The notes under the pieces were generated by a model. It was given only the letters and a program-made list of their open reading frames with translations. It did no database searches and was not told the DNA's origin. This document shows positions 1 through 11,453 of a stretch of 64,000 bases of DNA, in pieces; within the stretch, counting starts at the first letter, position 1; every line of letters starts with the position of its first letter. The DNA comes from Telopea speciosissima. Its lineage: Eukaryota; Streptophyta; Magnoliopsida; Proteales; Proteaceae. The stretch covers positions 8,006,862-8,070,861 of the forward strand of contig NC_057918.1 in the NCBI RefSeq assembly GCF_018873765.1. The letters are read 5' to 3'. The translations under genes and the position numbers were made by a program.

Positions 1-1424
1 TGAGCGATGGGGTGTGATCCATGTAAATAATTCCATAGATGCACCTATTCTTCAATAAAACGCTTCCGTCCAGATTTCACCTAAATAGATGGATCTTGAT
101 TTGATTCACCTACATCCAATCCTAGTATAAAAACCTTGCATCCAAGTGGATTCAGGATTATTGTGAAAGAGAGGACACACATGTGGTACAACGTTCATAA
201 CTCTGTTCGAAAGGACCAAGTAGGGTCCCGTTGCTGCTACTCTTGCCCTAACAATAATAAAGCACAACAAGCCAAAGTAATGTTGGAATGTTAGAAGGGG
301 ATCAGGGCGAATAGGTAGTGTTAATGTTTCCATCATAATGAGAATATTATATCCTGTTGAATAGATATCCCTACAAATCTATGTAAGAAGTATTTTTCTG
401 GAATTTGGTTCACATTTTGTTTAAGAAGGGACAGTAATTTTTTTTTTTTCCTTAGAGGTGCATGCCAGTACAAATCCAAACTAAGAATAAAGTGGCCCGA
501 AGGAAAAGCTACTAGAGACTCTTAAATTGAGATGCAAGGTTGAGAGAAGTCATCCATTCTATTTTTGATCTCATCAACAAGAATAATAAATCTACAAATG
601 TTAACAGAATCAAGGTAATTAAACAGTTTTACAGGAAGATTTAAGTCACAGAATTAAGATAACCAAATGGTTTATTTTTTAGAATAATAAATCCACAGAT
701 ATTAACTTTGTGGATGATCATTCAGAATCAATGCATGTTTCAATTGTTTACGTAACCAAATACACCCTTATGCATGACTATGTATATACATGATCGTACC
801 TTCAATCATTGAATGAGAAAGACTAATTTATACATAGCCAGTTACATACACAACAATAATGAGTTTCGTTTCAATGTTTCATAGTGCAGAGTATATATAA
901 CATATGCTGTTTTATAACCTTGGTTGGTTGGTTGGTTGGAATTTTCTATTTTTGACATGTGATTAATTAAAGTCTGGAGCCTCCGAACTCTGGAATGCCA
1001 AATCAATAGTCCATGAATCAAATTATCACCAACCAAGCTTTGGCTCACAAAACCAACTCATAGTCCTATAGTAAAACTAGTTTAGCTCACAAAACCAGAT
1101 TAAGGGTGGGGGAATTAATATTTTCAAAAAGATCTTTATTGCCATGAATGTGACGTGATTCTGAGAGCTCTGTACCCATTACGGCAGGGCAGAGGATAAG
1201 AGAGTCAGTCTCCATTCTCATCAGGCTTGTGGGAGGACAACCAGGGCCCTCCATAATATTAAATTAATTAATGTTTCACACTTTCTCGATGAAAGACAGG
1301 AATTTTTACTTTCACCCCTTGGAATACAAAAATGTTAACGCCGGATCCATATCCTCTACTGCTTAGGTGTCCGGCGGATCATGCAATATCGTGTCAGCAC
1401 GGTCGGTTCAAATTAGGTTCTGCC
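1..1424. other. Upstream intergenic DNA of the polyamine oxidase gene
   Basis: No gene is recognised here. Short open frames on the minus strand (106-336 and 842-1048) resemble no family I know and have no splice context. The stretch is AT-rich, with a TTGG-type simple repeat near 921-938. It presumably contains the distal promoter of the downstream PAO gene, but no regulatory motif can be assigned with confidence. Confidence 0.5.
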
Positions 1425-1509
1425 TATAAATAGGAAAGGAAGTTGGCATTAAGATTGAACCATCAAAGCGAGAGAAGAGAAGAGAAGAGAAGAGAAGAGA
1501 AGAGAAGAG
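1425..1509 (+). promoter_or_regulatory. Core promoter and 5' leader of PAO
   Basis: A TATAAATA box lies at 1425-1432, 78 bases before the ATG at 1510. Transcription would be expected about 30 bases downstream of it. The leader then contains a purine-only tract of pentamer GAGAA repeats (about 1472-1509) running into the start codon. GA-rich leaders are common in plant genes; any regulatory role for this one is inference. Confidence 0.6.
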
Positions 1510-4500
1510 ATGGTGAGCATGAAGAGATCAAGAGTAGTATCTGCCTTCATTGCCAATATTCTTCTTTTTAGTTTATTTTTGGGTGAGCCAATAATGGCTT
1601 TGGAGAAAACTCCGACAGTAATTATTGTCGGAGCAGGAATGTCCGGTGAGTAGTTGTTGCCTGGGTTCTTCGATCTGTTCTTGTATGAACTTCATTATTA
1701 TTATTTATTTATTTATTTATTTATTGGGGGTTCTGTAATTCTACAGGTATATCGGCTGCAAAAACCCTAACAGATGCAGGAATAAAAGATATCTTGATAC
1801 TGGAAGCCACAGATCGTATCGGTGGTAGAATCCATAAAACAAATTTCTCAGGGCTTTCAGTGGAGATGGGAGCTAACTGGGTAGAAGGAGTTGGGGGTAG
1901 TAAAGTAAATCCAATATGGACAATGGCTAAGAAGCTTAACCTCAAAACTTTTTATTCTAACTATGACAATCTCTCCTCCAACACCTATAAACAAAAGTAA
2001 ATTATTAATGTCATTAATTACAGTTTTATTGGATAGATCTTGGATCGATCGTTCGATCGATCTTCCTTTCTTACTCTAAATTAATTTTATGTGGCAGAGG
2101 TGGAGTCTATGAAACAAATGAAGCTCAGGCATCTATAGATATGGCCGATCTGACCACGGAGTTCAGCAGTAATATGTCTCTTACTTTGTCTGTTCATAGA
2201 GAAGAAGATATTTCCGTCTTGTCAGCTCAACGCCTTGCAAACCGGTTATTATAAATTAAACTTAATTAACCTTTCTAATAACTTCTTCTTCTATTTTGAG
2301 TATTCCATGGAAAGTGGAAAAGTGAACAATTTTGATTTTGAGGCATGGATGCATGAATGGCAGTGTTCCGTCAACGCCACTAGACATGGCAGTGGACTAC
2401 TACGGACATGATTACGAGTTTGCAGAGCCACCAAGGGTAACAAGTTTGCAGAACACAGAGCCATTGCCAACCTTCTCCAACTTTGGTGAGGATGTGTACT
2501 TCGTTGCAGATTCTCGAGGTTACGAGAGTGTTGTTTACTATGTTGCTAAGCAGTTCCTTTCCACTAACAATGCCGGTCTTATCACTGATCCACGCCTCAA
2601 GCTTAACAAGGTCACCACTGAACTGAGCTCAACTCACCCTTTTTTTTGTTTTTCTTATTTATTCTTAATTAGTAGCCAAAAAGAATACCCATCGGTGGGA
2701 AAAATTATCGTCTCCATTTATCTGCTTCTCCATTTACTCCATTTCATCTAATAGGGGGTAAGTGAATGGAAAATTATCTGTATCTATTTATCTGCCCCTC
2801 CAATACATCTAATATGGAGGGGGTGAGGAATGGACTCCACCCGGGCAGTGTGTTCGGGCAAGGGGTGGGGTGGTCATTTCTGCCCCCAATGAGATGTAAT
2901 GGATGAAATGGAAGAGGCAGATAAATGGAGACGATAAAAATCCATGAGTGGATCCCACCCGAGCAGGGGGTAGGGTGGTCATTTCTGCCTCCCCCCTCCA
3001 GGGTTGTCAATAGGTCGGTATCGGTCGGTTTCGGTCGGACCTAATCGGGCACCCCTTATTTTAAGTCTCACACCATTCCCGACTGATTATACATACGGGC
3101 CTTCCCAAGTCAGGCACGGACACGGTAGCATTCGATCGGTCGGTTACCGGGCCACAAACGGGCTAGCCTTTATACATGTTTGTCAATCTTCGGCAGCAAT
3201 GGTGGGTCATAAATCATCACCATCTTCAAGCGAGTTACAGTAGCAGTAATTGATTAAAACCACAACCCAATCACAAACTCAAACGAAAGTAAAACAAAAA
3301 TCAATTCTTTCATAGAGTAGACGGAATTAGAAGAACTTTAACTCAATCAAAACACATTAATGATGAAACAAAAAATCCATTCAGAGAGGGGAATATCATA
3401 TAACAAAAACACTATGTCGAGTGAACTACAAATAAGGGACAATCCGTTCTCACTCCCCCGATGACTTGCCAATCCTTTCTCATATTAAGATCAAACAGAG
3501 AGAGAGAGAGAGGTCTCAGATGCCATGGACTCTGGCATTCTATTTCTCTTGGTCCATCACTAGCCTAGAATAACATTCCTAGCGATGTGATTCAGGTCGT
3601 CCTCTTGCTGTACAGTGTAAACCGAGACACTATTGGAGATTCTGGTGTCTTGCTATGGCGATGCCGTTGCTGCTGCTGCAAGTTAATTCCGTCTTGAGGG
3701 TTTCAAATTGCGCTTTGTGAAGTTTGAAAGGGCAAAGAGAGAATAAAGAGGGAGAGAGGAAAGTAGATCGATGTACTGGTTGTGGGTAAAATTTTTATTT
3801 TGATATTAAAAAGTAAGGAGTGACGTGATGGGGGTTGGAATCTTGTCTACTAAATAATATGAGATAGAATATATTAATGTATATATTACATAGTCACAAG
3901 GAGGAGATTTAGACTTTTTGCCAACTATTGTCCACTTTTTATCAATAGAAATACATTTCGGTCGGTGCAGTCGGTCGCATACCAAGGACTGGGAACGACC
4001 GGATAATATTTGGTCCGGTCCAAGGCCCGACATGTTTATTATTCGGTCGTGTCGATATCGGGTTTTGATCGGTCGATACAGATCGATCCTAACGGTGTGG
4101 GTTTGCAATTGACACCCCTACCCCCTTCCATGAGATGAAATGGAGGAAATAGAAAGACAGATAAATGAAAACAATAAAGATCCTTGATCGACCTGCGTTG
4201 GAAGTGTCAGGATAGGCTCCTCATCCAATCCACACCATCCACATGGTAGTGGGTCCCACACCGGATAAGGTGGGGAACATCTTGTGGAGAGTGGATCCAA
4301 TTTTGCCAAGCTAAAAGCCTCCTTTGTTTGCTATATGGACAGATGATGCAGCTATTCGAATTTCATATTCTTGTTGGATAGAATAGACATGCTTTGGAAA
4401 AAACATCATCCCTTTTATTTATATATGTGGAAAATCAAAATCGTACCAACATGACAACGGACCAATAAGTGCCCTTTAAGCCAACCTTTGAAAACTCAAA

Positions 4501-6442
4501 ACCAATTGATCAGACCAAAATGAAAACTTCCCCCTTAATGGTTCAATTTTGGTTTGGACCGGTTCATGCTCAATATGGATTCGAACCAATCAAAACTTAA
4601 TCGAACGAACCATTTAACACCCTCTACCCGTGATATTGCAGGTGGTGAGGGAAATACGCTACTCTGGCAGTGGAGTGATAGTAAAGACAGAAGACGGATC
4701 AATCTACAAAGCAGGATACGTGATGGTTTCAGCCAGCATTGGTGTATTACAGACTAATCTCATCAATTTTCAGCCTGATTTGCCGGTGAGTTACCATCAC
4801 TAATCAAATGTTTTATTCTAATTGACAACTTAAATGACAATTAATTAACTAATCGATTTTCATGCATGGCTTGTAATTGGAATAGTCTTGGAAGATCATG
4901 GCCATGTACCAATTTGATATGGCTATCTACACCAAGATATTCTTGAAGTTCCCCTACAAATTCTGGCCTTCTGGCAATGGCACCGAGTTCTTCTTGTATG
5001 TTCATGAACAACGAGGATACTACACCATTTGGCAGGTAAATTATTTGTGGAAAATTTAGGATCAAGGTTATTAAATTCGGAATTGTGATTCAGACCGGAT
5101 CCAATTGATTCCAATTCTGATTCAGATGGAATTGGCTGGGAATCGAGATCATGCATTCGTGCTAGGCTGATTTGACCTATCTGATTCAGATCTTGAAACC
5201 CTAATTGGGACCGTTTGAATGATAACTCTACAGGTGTATTTAGAATATGCAATCTTATCATGTGATAGAAAAACGAGTTCTTTTGGGCCACAAAAAAAGC
5301 TCACATCACATCAACCCTAATTGGGACCGTTTGGGTTTTGAATATTAATTGGAAATGACTTTCCATTATATCATTATTGAGAGTCGTTGATAATTGTTTT
5401 GCATATTTTTCAAGTACATATGTGAAATGACAAAAATATGTAACTTCATATGCATGCAGGAGGGTATTTTTGGGAACATACTAAAACCTTATTGGGGTTT
5501 ATAAACCCTATAATGACGTGGTGAACCTTCTATCACGTAGTAAAGAAAAACTTTCTCCAATAATATAAGGGTTAAAAAAATTACAAAATATTTAACAAGC
5601 TTAAGGTGTCAATAAGAAAATCTTTTAATATTTAAATATTTCTAATAATCATTTTTGAAATTATTATTATTATTTTTTTAAAGAAAGGTCTCAAAATCAG
5701 TTCATGCTCATCTGATTTCATTATTTTTCTTGTTTTTAACCGTTTTGGGACAAATTATGTGATGTTGTGTAGCAATTGGAGAGAGAGTACCCAGGAGCCA
5801 ATGTCCTTCTAGTAACAGTAACAGATGACGAGTCAAGAAGGATAGAGCAGCAACCAGATTCTGAAACAAAGGCTGAGATCATGCAGGTGTTGCGAAATAT
5901 GTTCGGTCATCACATCCCTGAGGCCACAGATATATTGGTCCCAAGATGGTGGTCGAACCGGTTCTTCAAGGGCACTTTTTCGAATTGGCCCATTGGAGTC
6001 AGCCGTTACGAGTTCGATCAGATTAGGGTAACTAAATAAAATATCCTTTTTTAAGTTTCTCTTTCACCCATGCATTAATTAGTAGAGAAATTAATACTTT
6101 TATGAATTTTCTCTAATTTCTTTCTTTCTTTCTTTCTTTCTTTCTTATTGGAATTATAAATAAATAAAAGGCACCAGTTGGAAGGGTTTACTTCACAGGA
6201 GAGCACACTAGTGAGCACTACAATGGATACGTCCATGGTGCATACCTTGCAGGTTTGTTTTGTTCTTCTTAATTAAGTACCTATATTATTTTATTAATTA
6301 ATTGTGTTTAGTGCCAAATAATAATGATCTTAACTTGAGATTCAAACACTCTAATTTTGCAGGTATTGACTCTGCAAATATGATGATTAGCTGCATTAAC
6401 AAGAAAATGTGCAAATTCCAAGTCTTACCCAAAGGAACTTAA
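1510..6442 (+). CDS. PAO: Apoplastic-type polyamine oxidase, complete, 9 exons, 496 aa
   Basis: This is a flavin amine oxidase of the maize PAO type, which oxidises spermidine and spermine in the cell wall to an aminoaldehyde, 1,3-diaminopropane and H2O2. Exons: 1510-1645, 1747-1996, 2098-2244, 2364-2610, 4642-4785, 4886-5035, 5773-6027, 6171-6252, 6363-6442; all phases join without a stop. A hydrophobic stretch at about residues 9-30 looks like a secretion signal. The FAD dinucleotide-binding motif GAGMSG is at 41-46, followed by [11 protein letters not shown] and the ANWVEG segment. [10 protein letters not shown] lies mid-protein, YTKIFLKFP in exon 6, and the C-terminal FAD motif [15 protein letters not shown] in exon 8. 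Length matches the maize enzyme (about 500 aa). The least certain junction is exon 3 to 4, because its donor (GTTATT) is weak. Intron 4 (2611-4641) is swollen by transposons. The next genes are convergent FDH copies. Confidence 0.9.
2698..2943. mobile_element. MITE in PAO intron 4 (ATTATC family)
   Basis: The ends are inverted copies of each other: GGAAAAATTATCGTCTCC on the left and GGAGACGATAAAAATCC on the right, about 246 bp apart, with no coding capacity. Two shorter relatives lie at 27176-27323 and 27648-27813, with similar inner sequence (a CTCTAATA-type motif and a GGTAGGGTGGTCATTT-like motif). A further broken copy flanks the element at 3001-4122. The superfamily is not determined. Confidence 0.65.
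3001..4122. mobile_element. hAT-like non-autonomous element nested in PAO intron 4
   Basis: The left end reads GGGTTGTCAAT and the right end ATTGACACCCC, typical plant hAT-type termini. Flanks CCCCTCCA (2993-3000) and CCCTTCCA (4123-4130) form an 8-bp target duplication with one mismatch. The insertion splits a copy of the ATTATC-family MITE, whose right part resumes at 4131 and runs to about 4180. The interior has no transposase; subterminal regions carry repeated GGTCGGT-type motifs. Exons on either side of the intron are intact. Confidence 0.65.
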
Positions 6443-6485
6443 TTAATTTTGATCTCTCTCTTCTTAATTCTGTACTAATTATGTG

Positions 6486-6519
<34 letters not shown>

Positions 6520-7480
6520 CTCTTCCTTCTGTACTACTTATTATGTTGTTCCTTGTCTCTTTTCTTAGGATTTGGAATGGTTGAGGTTGTACTATCATTT
6601 CCCATGAATGTTTTTTTTTCCATGATCTTTTAGAGCTTAAATTTTGCATTCTATTATAGTATCTGAAGAGTGAAGGATTTGGATGGAGATGATAACTATT
6701 GTCTGAGAAGGAATCAGAGAAGGGATCGGTTTTGGGTGATTCTTTTCCAATCCTACTCCAGATCAAACGAAAAAATATCGACTCAGAAAAGGATATCAAA
6801 AGTTGTTGGATCGAGTTTTCCTCTACCCACAGTGAAAGAGATCCCAATTCATCAAGGGGCGTGAGAGGACAGGAATAGGTATCGGGAGGGTATTTTGGAA
6901 CAAACAAAAACCCTAGGATGGTTGAACTGTCCTCTATGGGTACAGGAAAATTTTGTCCAAAATTGTTTGTTAGGTTACTTTTTTAACCAAATACCTCATT
7001 TTATCAGCAAAGGAATGTTTAAGGCAATGATGAACGAATGCCTTCGCAATTTGAATAATCTCAAAGAATTTATAGGGAAATACTGCTTAAAATAATTGAA
7101 ATGCCCTTGATAATACTTTAAAATGATTTTACGTAGACTAACATTTTATGAAAGATTCTATTTTTCACTTGCGGGACAACCCTTCAAAGGAATTTACTAC
7201 ATCAATTTTATCCAAATCAATTACTGAATTTTTAGATTATTGGATAATACTCGGAAAAAATTTTCCACTCACACATGGAACACCAAATGTGGAGTTACGG
7301 TTCAAGAGATGATTTTTCAAAGATTTAAAAAACCCGACTGAACCATTTTGGGTTCAACTGAGACTACCAATCCGGCCCCAACTATCGAATGGATCATCTG
7401 CACGTAAATGCAGGTGAACGTGAACCTACATATGAGAGGTAATCACTTGTCATTTTTGTTTTCATAAACATTCCTCCTAA
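6443..7480 (+). other. PAO 3' flank and intergenic DNA
   Basis: The 3' untranslated region and flank to about 6720 contain a CT/TA microsatellite (about 6487-6520). This flank is clearly homologous to 10270-10585 and 19380-19700, the DNA that follows PAO exon 9 remnants in the FDH array. Homology stops near 6720. From there to 7480 no gene is seen. Confidence 0.6.
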
Positions 7481-7754
7481 TTGGAAAAATGAGACGGATG
7501 GTTACCTTTCACACTTTGGACTCAATTGCTGATGCTGATACCCTCACCCTCCTGGACCACCACCTATCACTTTGGAAAAATGAGACGGATGGTTACCTTT
7601 CACACTTTGGACTCAATTGCTGATGCTGATACCCTCACCCTCCTGGACCACCACCTATCACTTTGGAAAAATGAGACGGATGGTTACCTTTCACACTTTG
7701 GACTCAATTGCTGATGCTGATACCCTCACCCTCCTGGACCACCACCTATCACTT
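7481..7754. repeat. Three perfect tandem copies of a 91-bp unit
   Basis: A 91-bp unit beginning TTGGAAAAATGAGACGGATG repeats three times; the motif GAGACGGATG recurs at 7491, 7582 and 7673. I see no mismatch between the copies by eye, which implies recent amplification. The period is not a multiple of three, so the open frame across it (7526-7714) is an accident of the repeat. No relation to nearby genes is seen. Confidence 0.85.
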
Positions 7755-10080
7755 CTGGGCCAATCTGTTCCTGTTCAGATCTGACTGCTACCCATACCAG
7801 ATTTTATTGATTTTGATTTATTTGTCATAAAGCTTGGATCTATGGTGCTCTTGATGATGAAAGATTGGCACTTGTGGAATCAATACTGAGTACTAGACAG
7901 GGATGTCCCACCTAGATAGATAGAAAGAATTGAAAAAGAAATTTAAAAAAAAAAAAAATTTAATCGGTAGAATGCCCTTGTCGTGTTCAAAGAAAATGAT
8001 GAAACAAAAAGAAATCGAGTACCTTATCAACAACACTATTATATGATTAAAGAGTACAATTTTACCAAAAAGAGACTAAAGAGTACAAGAAGAAAAGAGA
8101 AGGACCACCCCTTCTTGCGAAGCCTTGGCTGCCATTAACAGGACAGCCAAGGCCCACGTCCCCAAGGAACCTCAGCAACTTAAGCCACATGAAGTGCACT
8201 GTGCACACCTCCTTCCACTCGATCATGTGATTATCCAGGAGCGTTGGAAACTTGGACGGTGTGGTGGCCATGATTTGAGGTATCATTGGAATTGGTGATG
8301 ACTCCATTATCCTTAGGATTATCTGTGGAATCCTCACGTGCAACTCGTGGCACGAAGCATAAGTGTACATACGGAATGTGTTGGAGAAATTAATCTAATG
8401 GTATTATATGGTAACAAAGTACTAATAGAGGATCAACCCAAGGGGTGTTGACCCAGTGGTGAGCTGGGCGGACATCCCTAAGTTTGAGTCCCATTGCCTT
8501 TTCTTTTTTTCTTGGGTTAGCTATCACTCAGTCTCAAATCAAATCAATTGATCGTTGGCCGTCTTGTTATCGAGAGATTAATTGAACCAATATATGCAAA
8601 TACCCTTCATAATAAAAAATAGAATATCGATAACTTTATTTAATGGCAGTGGCAGACTGAGAGGGAGAGCTCTACAGTATTTTATTTTTTTTTTGTATTT
8701 TAGTAAGAAAAAGTTTATATAGTAACACGTGACTAACGCAAAACCTTATTCACAATATTCTATACTTAAACATCTAATTTTTCTATTCCCGATTATGTTT
8801 AGTTAATGTAAACATAATTTTTTCCTTAAACAAAAGTGATAAACCCAAAACGAAACCACGTGCGTTAGGTAGAGTGTGTCACTCGAGAAACCAGCACATG
8901 TTCATTGATGAGTTGATTAATGAGTCCAGATATTGTAATTTCCGATGATCAAGGCCGATCCAAAGATTCGACTGATCCATCCAGTTTTTACTGGATCGTT
9001 CTCTAAATTAGACAGCTCGGTTGGATTGGTCGATTCGATCCGTTATTTATATTTTTTAAGTTTTTTATTGGTATTTTGGGAGTTTTGACCTTTTTTTTAA
9101 ATTTTTAATCGTGTATTGAGTTTTAATATTTTATTAATATTTTTTATCGATCCATCCGCAATCCTATAAAACCTGGATTTGAGTAATTATCGGATTGGTA
9201 TCAATCGTGATCGATCCCGAGTCCGATACCTAGATTTTAAACTTTGCTCCCTTGTGAACAATTCTTTTCCTCCAGTTGCAACAAGTGTTAAAGATTCTAA
9301 GGGTTCGGTTCCTCTCCTGCGAGCCTAACGCCCAGGGATTGCCCGGTGAGGCATCCAACAGTCGGGCTGTTTGGGGGGGGGGGGGGGGGCTTGTTGGAGA
9401 GGAGCCCGATCCGATAGAATTAGGTCATGATATTTATATCGATCACCTCCAAATGAATTAGGGAGAAGGTTTGCTACATGGATAATGTGCAGTTTCATGC
9501 CTTGGAGGAGGAGGGGTACTATGTAAATTTTTTAAAAAGTAAGGTACATAAGACATTTTTACAGGGGTAGCGTTACACTAATATGAGTCTTATGAGGAGT
9601 GCCTCCATGCAATTTTGAAATTAAACTGACATTGTACAAATCTTTTACCCATTTAATTATATAAAAAAACACCATCATAATAACACTAACTACACAAGTA
9701 ATTTTGTAAATAGGTTTATGCTGATGAGAAATTGAGTGAGTTTGCTGGGAGAATATTAAGAGATGGGAAAAGTCTCTCTTTGCGCAAGCGGCGTATTCTA
9801 CTCTATTCATTTTTTTTTCATTTTTTTTAGGAGAGAAAAAATAATTAGAAATTTTTTTATGAGGGAACATAGGTTACCCTGCTTGCTCGGAGAACCTTTC
9901 TCCCTTATTAAAAGACCGTGAGACTTGAGAGGAAACAATTTAAAAAAACCACATATCAAATTTCAGTCTAATTCAATCAAATACCTATAGTGTATTGGCA
10001 TGCATGTTTCAGAGCTCCATTTTCTCACTTGATAAATTTCATTGAAAAGGCAGAAATTTGATTATGTGAGTAAGGGACCT
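7755..10080. other. Intergenic DNA with repeat debris
   Basis: No gene is recognised. A minus-strand frame at 8062-8370 (102 aa) matches no family I know. Around 8440-8520 lies a tRNA-promoter-like stretch (AAGTTTGAGTCCC) followed by a T-rich tail, possibly a SINE relic. A stretch at 8940-9240 carries GATCGATCC-type motifs seen in other repeats. A run of 17 G sits at 9373-9389. Confidence 0.4.
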
Positions 10081-10199
10081 TGTGACCGATCCTATCTTTT
10101 CACAGAATTTGGACCCTATTGAGCTGCTTTTGTAATAGGTATTGGGCTACCCAAGAAGGCGTTCTTTGTGGGGCCACTGGCCCATGGGGAAAAAAAAGA

Positions 10200-10280
10200 G
10201 GGATTAAAATAGCAATAAGCTGCATCAAGAAGAAAATGTGCAAGTTCCAAATCTTGCCTTAAGGGACTTAATATTGATCT
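10200..10280 (+). pseudogene. PAO exon 9 remnant beyond the 3' end of FDH-A
   Basis: The stretch reading AGCTGCATCAAGAAGAAAAT and its continuation matches PAO exon 9 (residues near [12 protein letters not shown]), but the exon's 5' part is missing and the stop region is altered. Homology continues into the PAO 3' flank up to about 10585, where FDH-A 3' DNA follows. The DNA just upstream (10080-10195) also resembles 26897-27010 in the third unit, so this is the edge of a duplicated block rather than a random fragment. Confidence 0.8.
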
Positions 10281-11453
10281 CTCTATTTTTTCTGTACTAC
10301 TTATTATGTGATTTCCTTTCTGTACTACAATTCCAAATCTTGTTTAAAAAAGAACTATCATTTCCCATGAATGATTTTTTAGAGCTTAGCTTTGCTTTCT
10401 TTCCTAGTAATCTGTTTGAGCTGAACACTTCCAATATTGGTATGGCTTGCACTGCAGCAAACAACAGATTTGACTGTCAGGTATGACCTAAAGGGTACAG
10501 ATGATAATTGAGACAAAAACCGAAAAATCTGAAGAGTGAAGGATTTGGATGGAGATGATAACCAGTAAGGTCTCAGAAGGAACAAACCAGAAAGTAAAGG
10601 GAGTGAAGACATTTGGATGGAGATAATAAAGTCTCAGGAAACAACTAGAAAATAGAGGGAGCAGAATGAGAGATGCTCTGCATCAATTTTCTGCTTCAGA
10701 GCTTTAAACATCAAAATTAAAACCCTTAAAACTAGATAGTGAATGTGTTTTAAAATGTAAATGCAATGACTTCAGATTCTGCAATGTGATTGCAATCTTC
10801 CTATTCAGGCTCTGTTTGAAACTTTGGATGCAAAGGCTTAAAAAGGTGCTCTCACACCAATAGATGTAAACAAATAGAATTTGGAGTGGATACCCTGTAT
10901 TTGAATTTGTATCCAAATTTCAGCCAAGTATTCAAATTTGAATCTGTCAATTCAGATATCCAAGTTCGAATCCAATGATATTAGAATATTGCTTATAATA
11001 TATAAATATTAATCTAAAAGGTAAACCATTCCTTTCTAACTTTTACAAATAAAACAAGATGGATAATGCATATTGACAATAAATTTCAATAGTCAAAGTG
11101 AATTCACAGTGCACATAGATATCTGAACTTTTATTTGGTAACCATCTGTGGCCCTGGGCACCAAAAGAAATCTGAATTCATATCAGAACCTTTTATGTCT
11201 CACTACAATAGCATGGATAAGTGAATTCTTGTTACACTGAAAGGATGTATGTGCTTATCAAATGCACAAACCCAACTTTATACATCCACAAAGCTCTTAC
11301 AGTAAATGAAATAAAAAGGATTAGACCAAAACAATGGGAAAAAAATAGTTTTCCTCAGCTACATTATTTTGAAAGCATTCAGTGAACTGGTTTAAATGGC
11401 ATGACAAAGACTCTCGAGTAGAAGGCAATCCACATATTTGACGAAGAGCAGAA

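Noticed and set aside
8062-8370. Minus-strand 102-codon frame as a gene
   Set aside because: No recognisable family, no splice or promoter context, and it lies in repeat-rich intergenic DNA.
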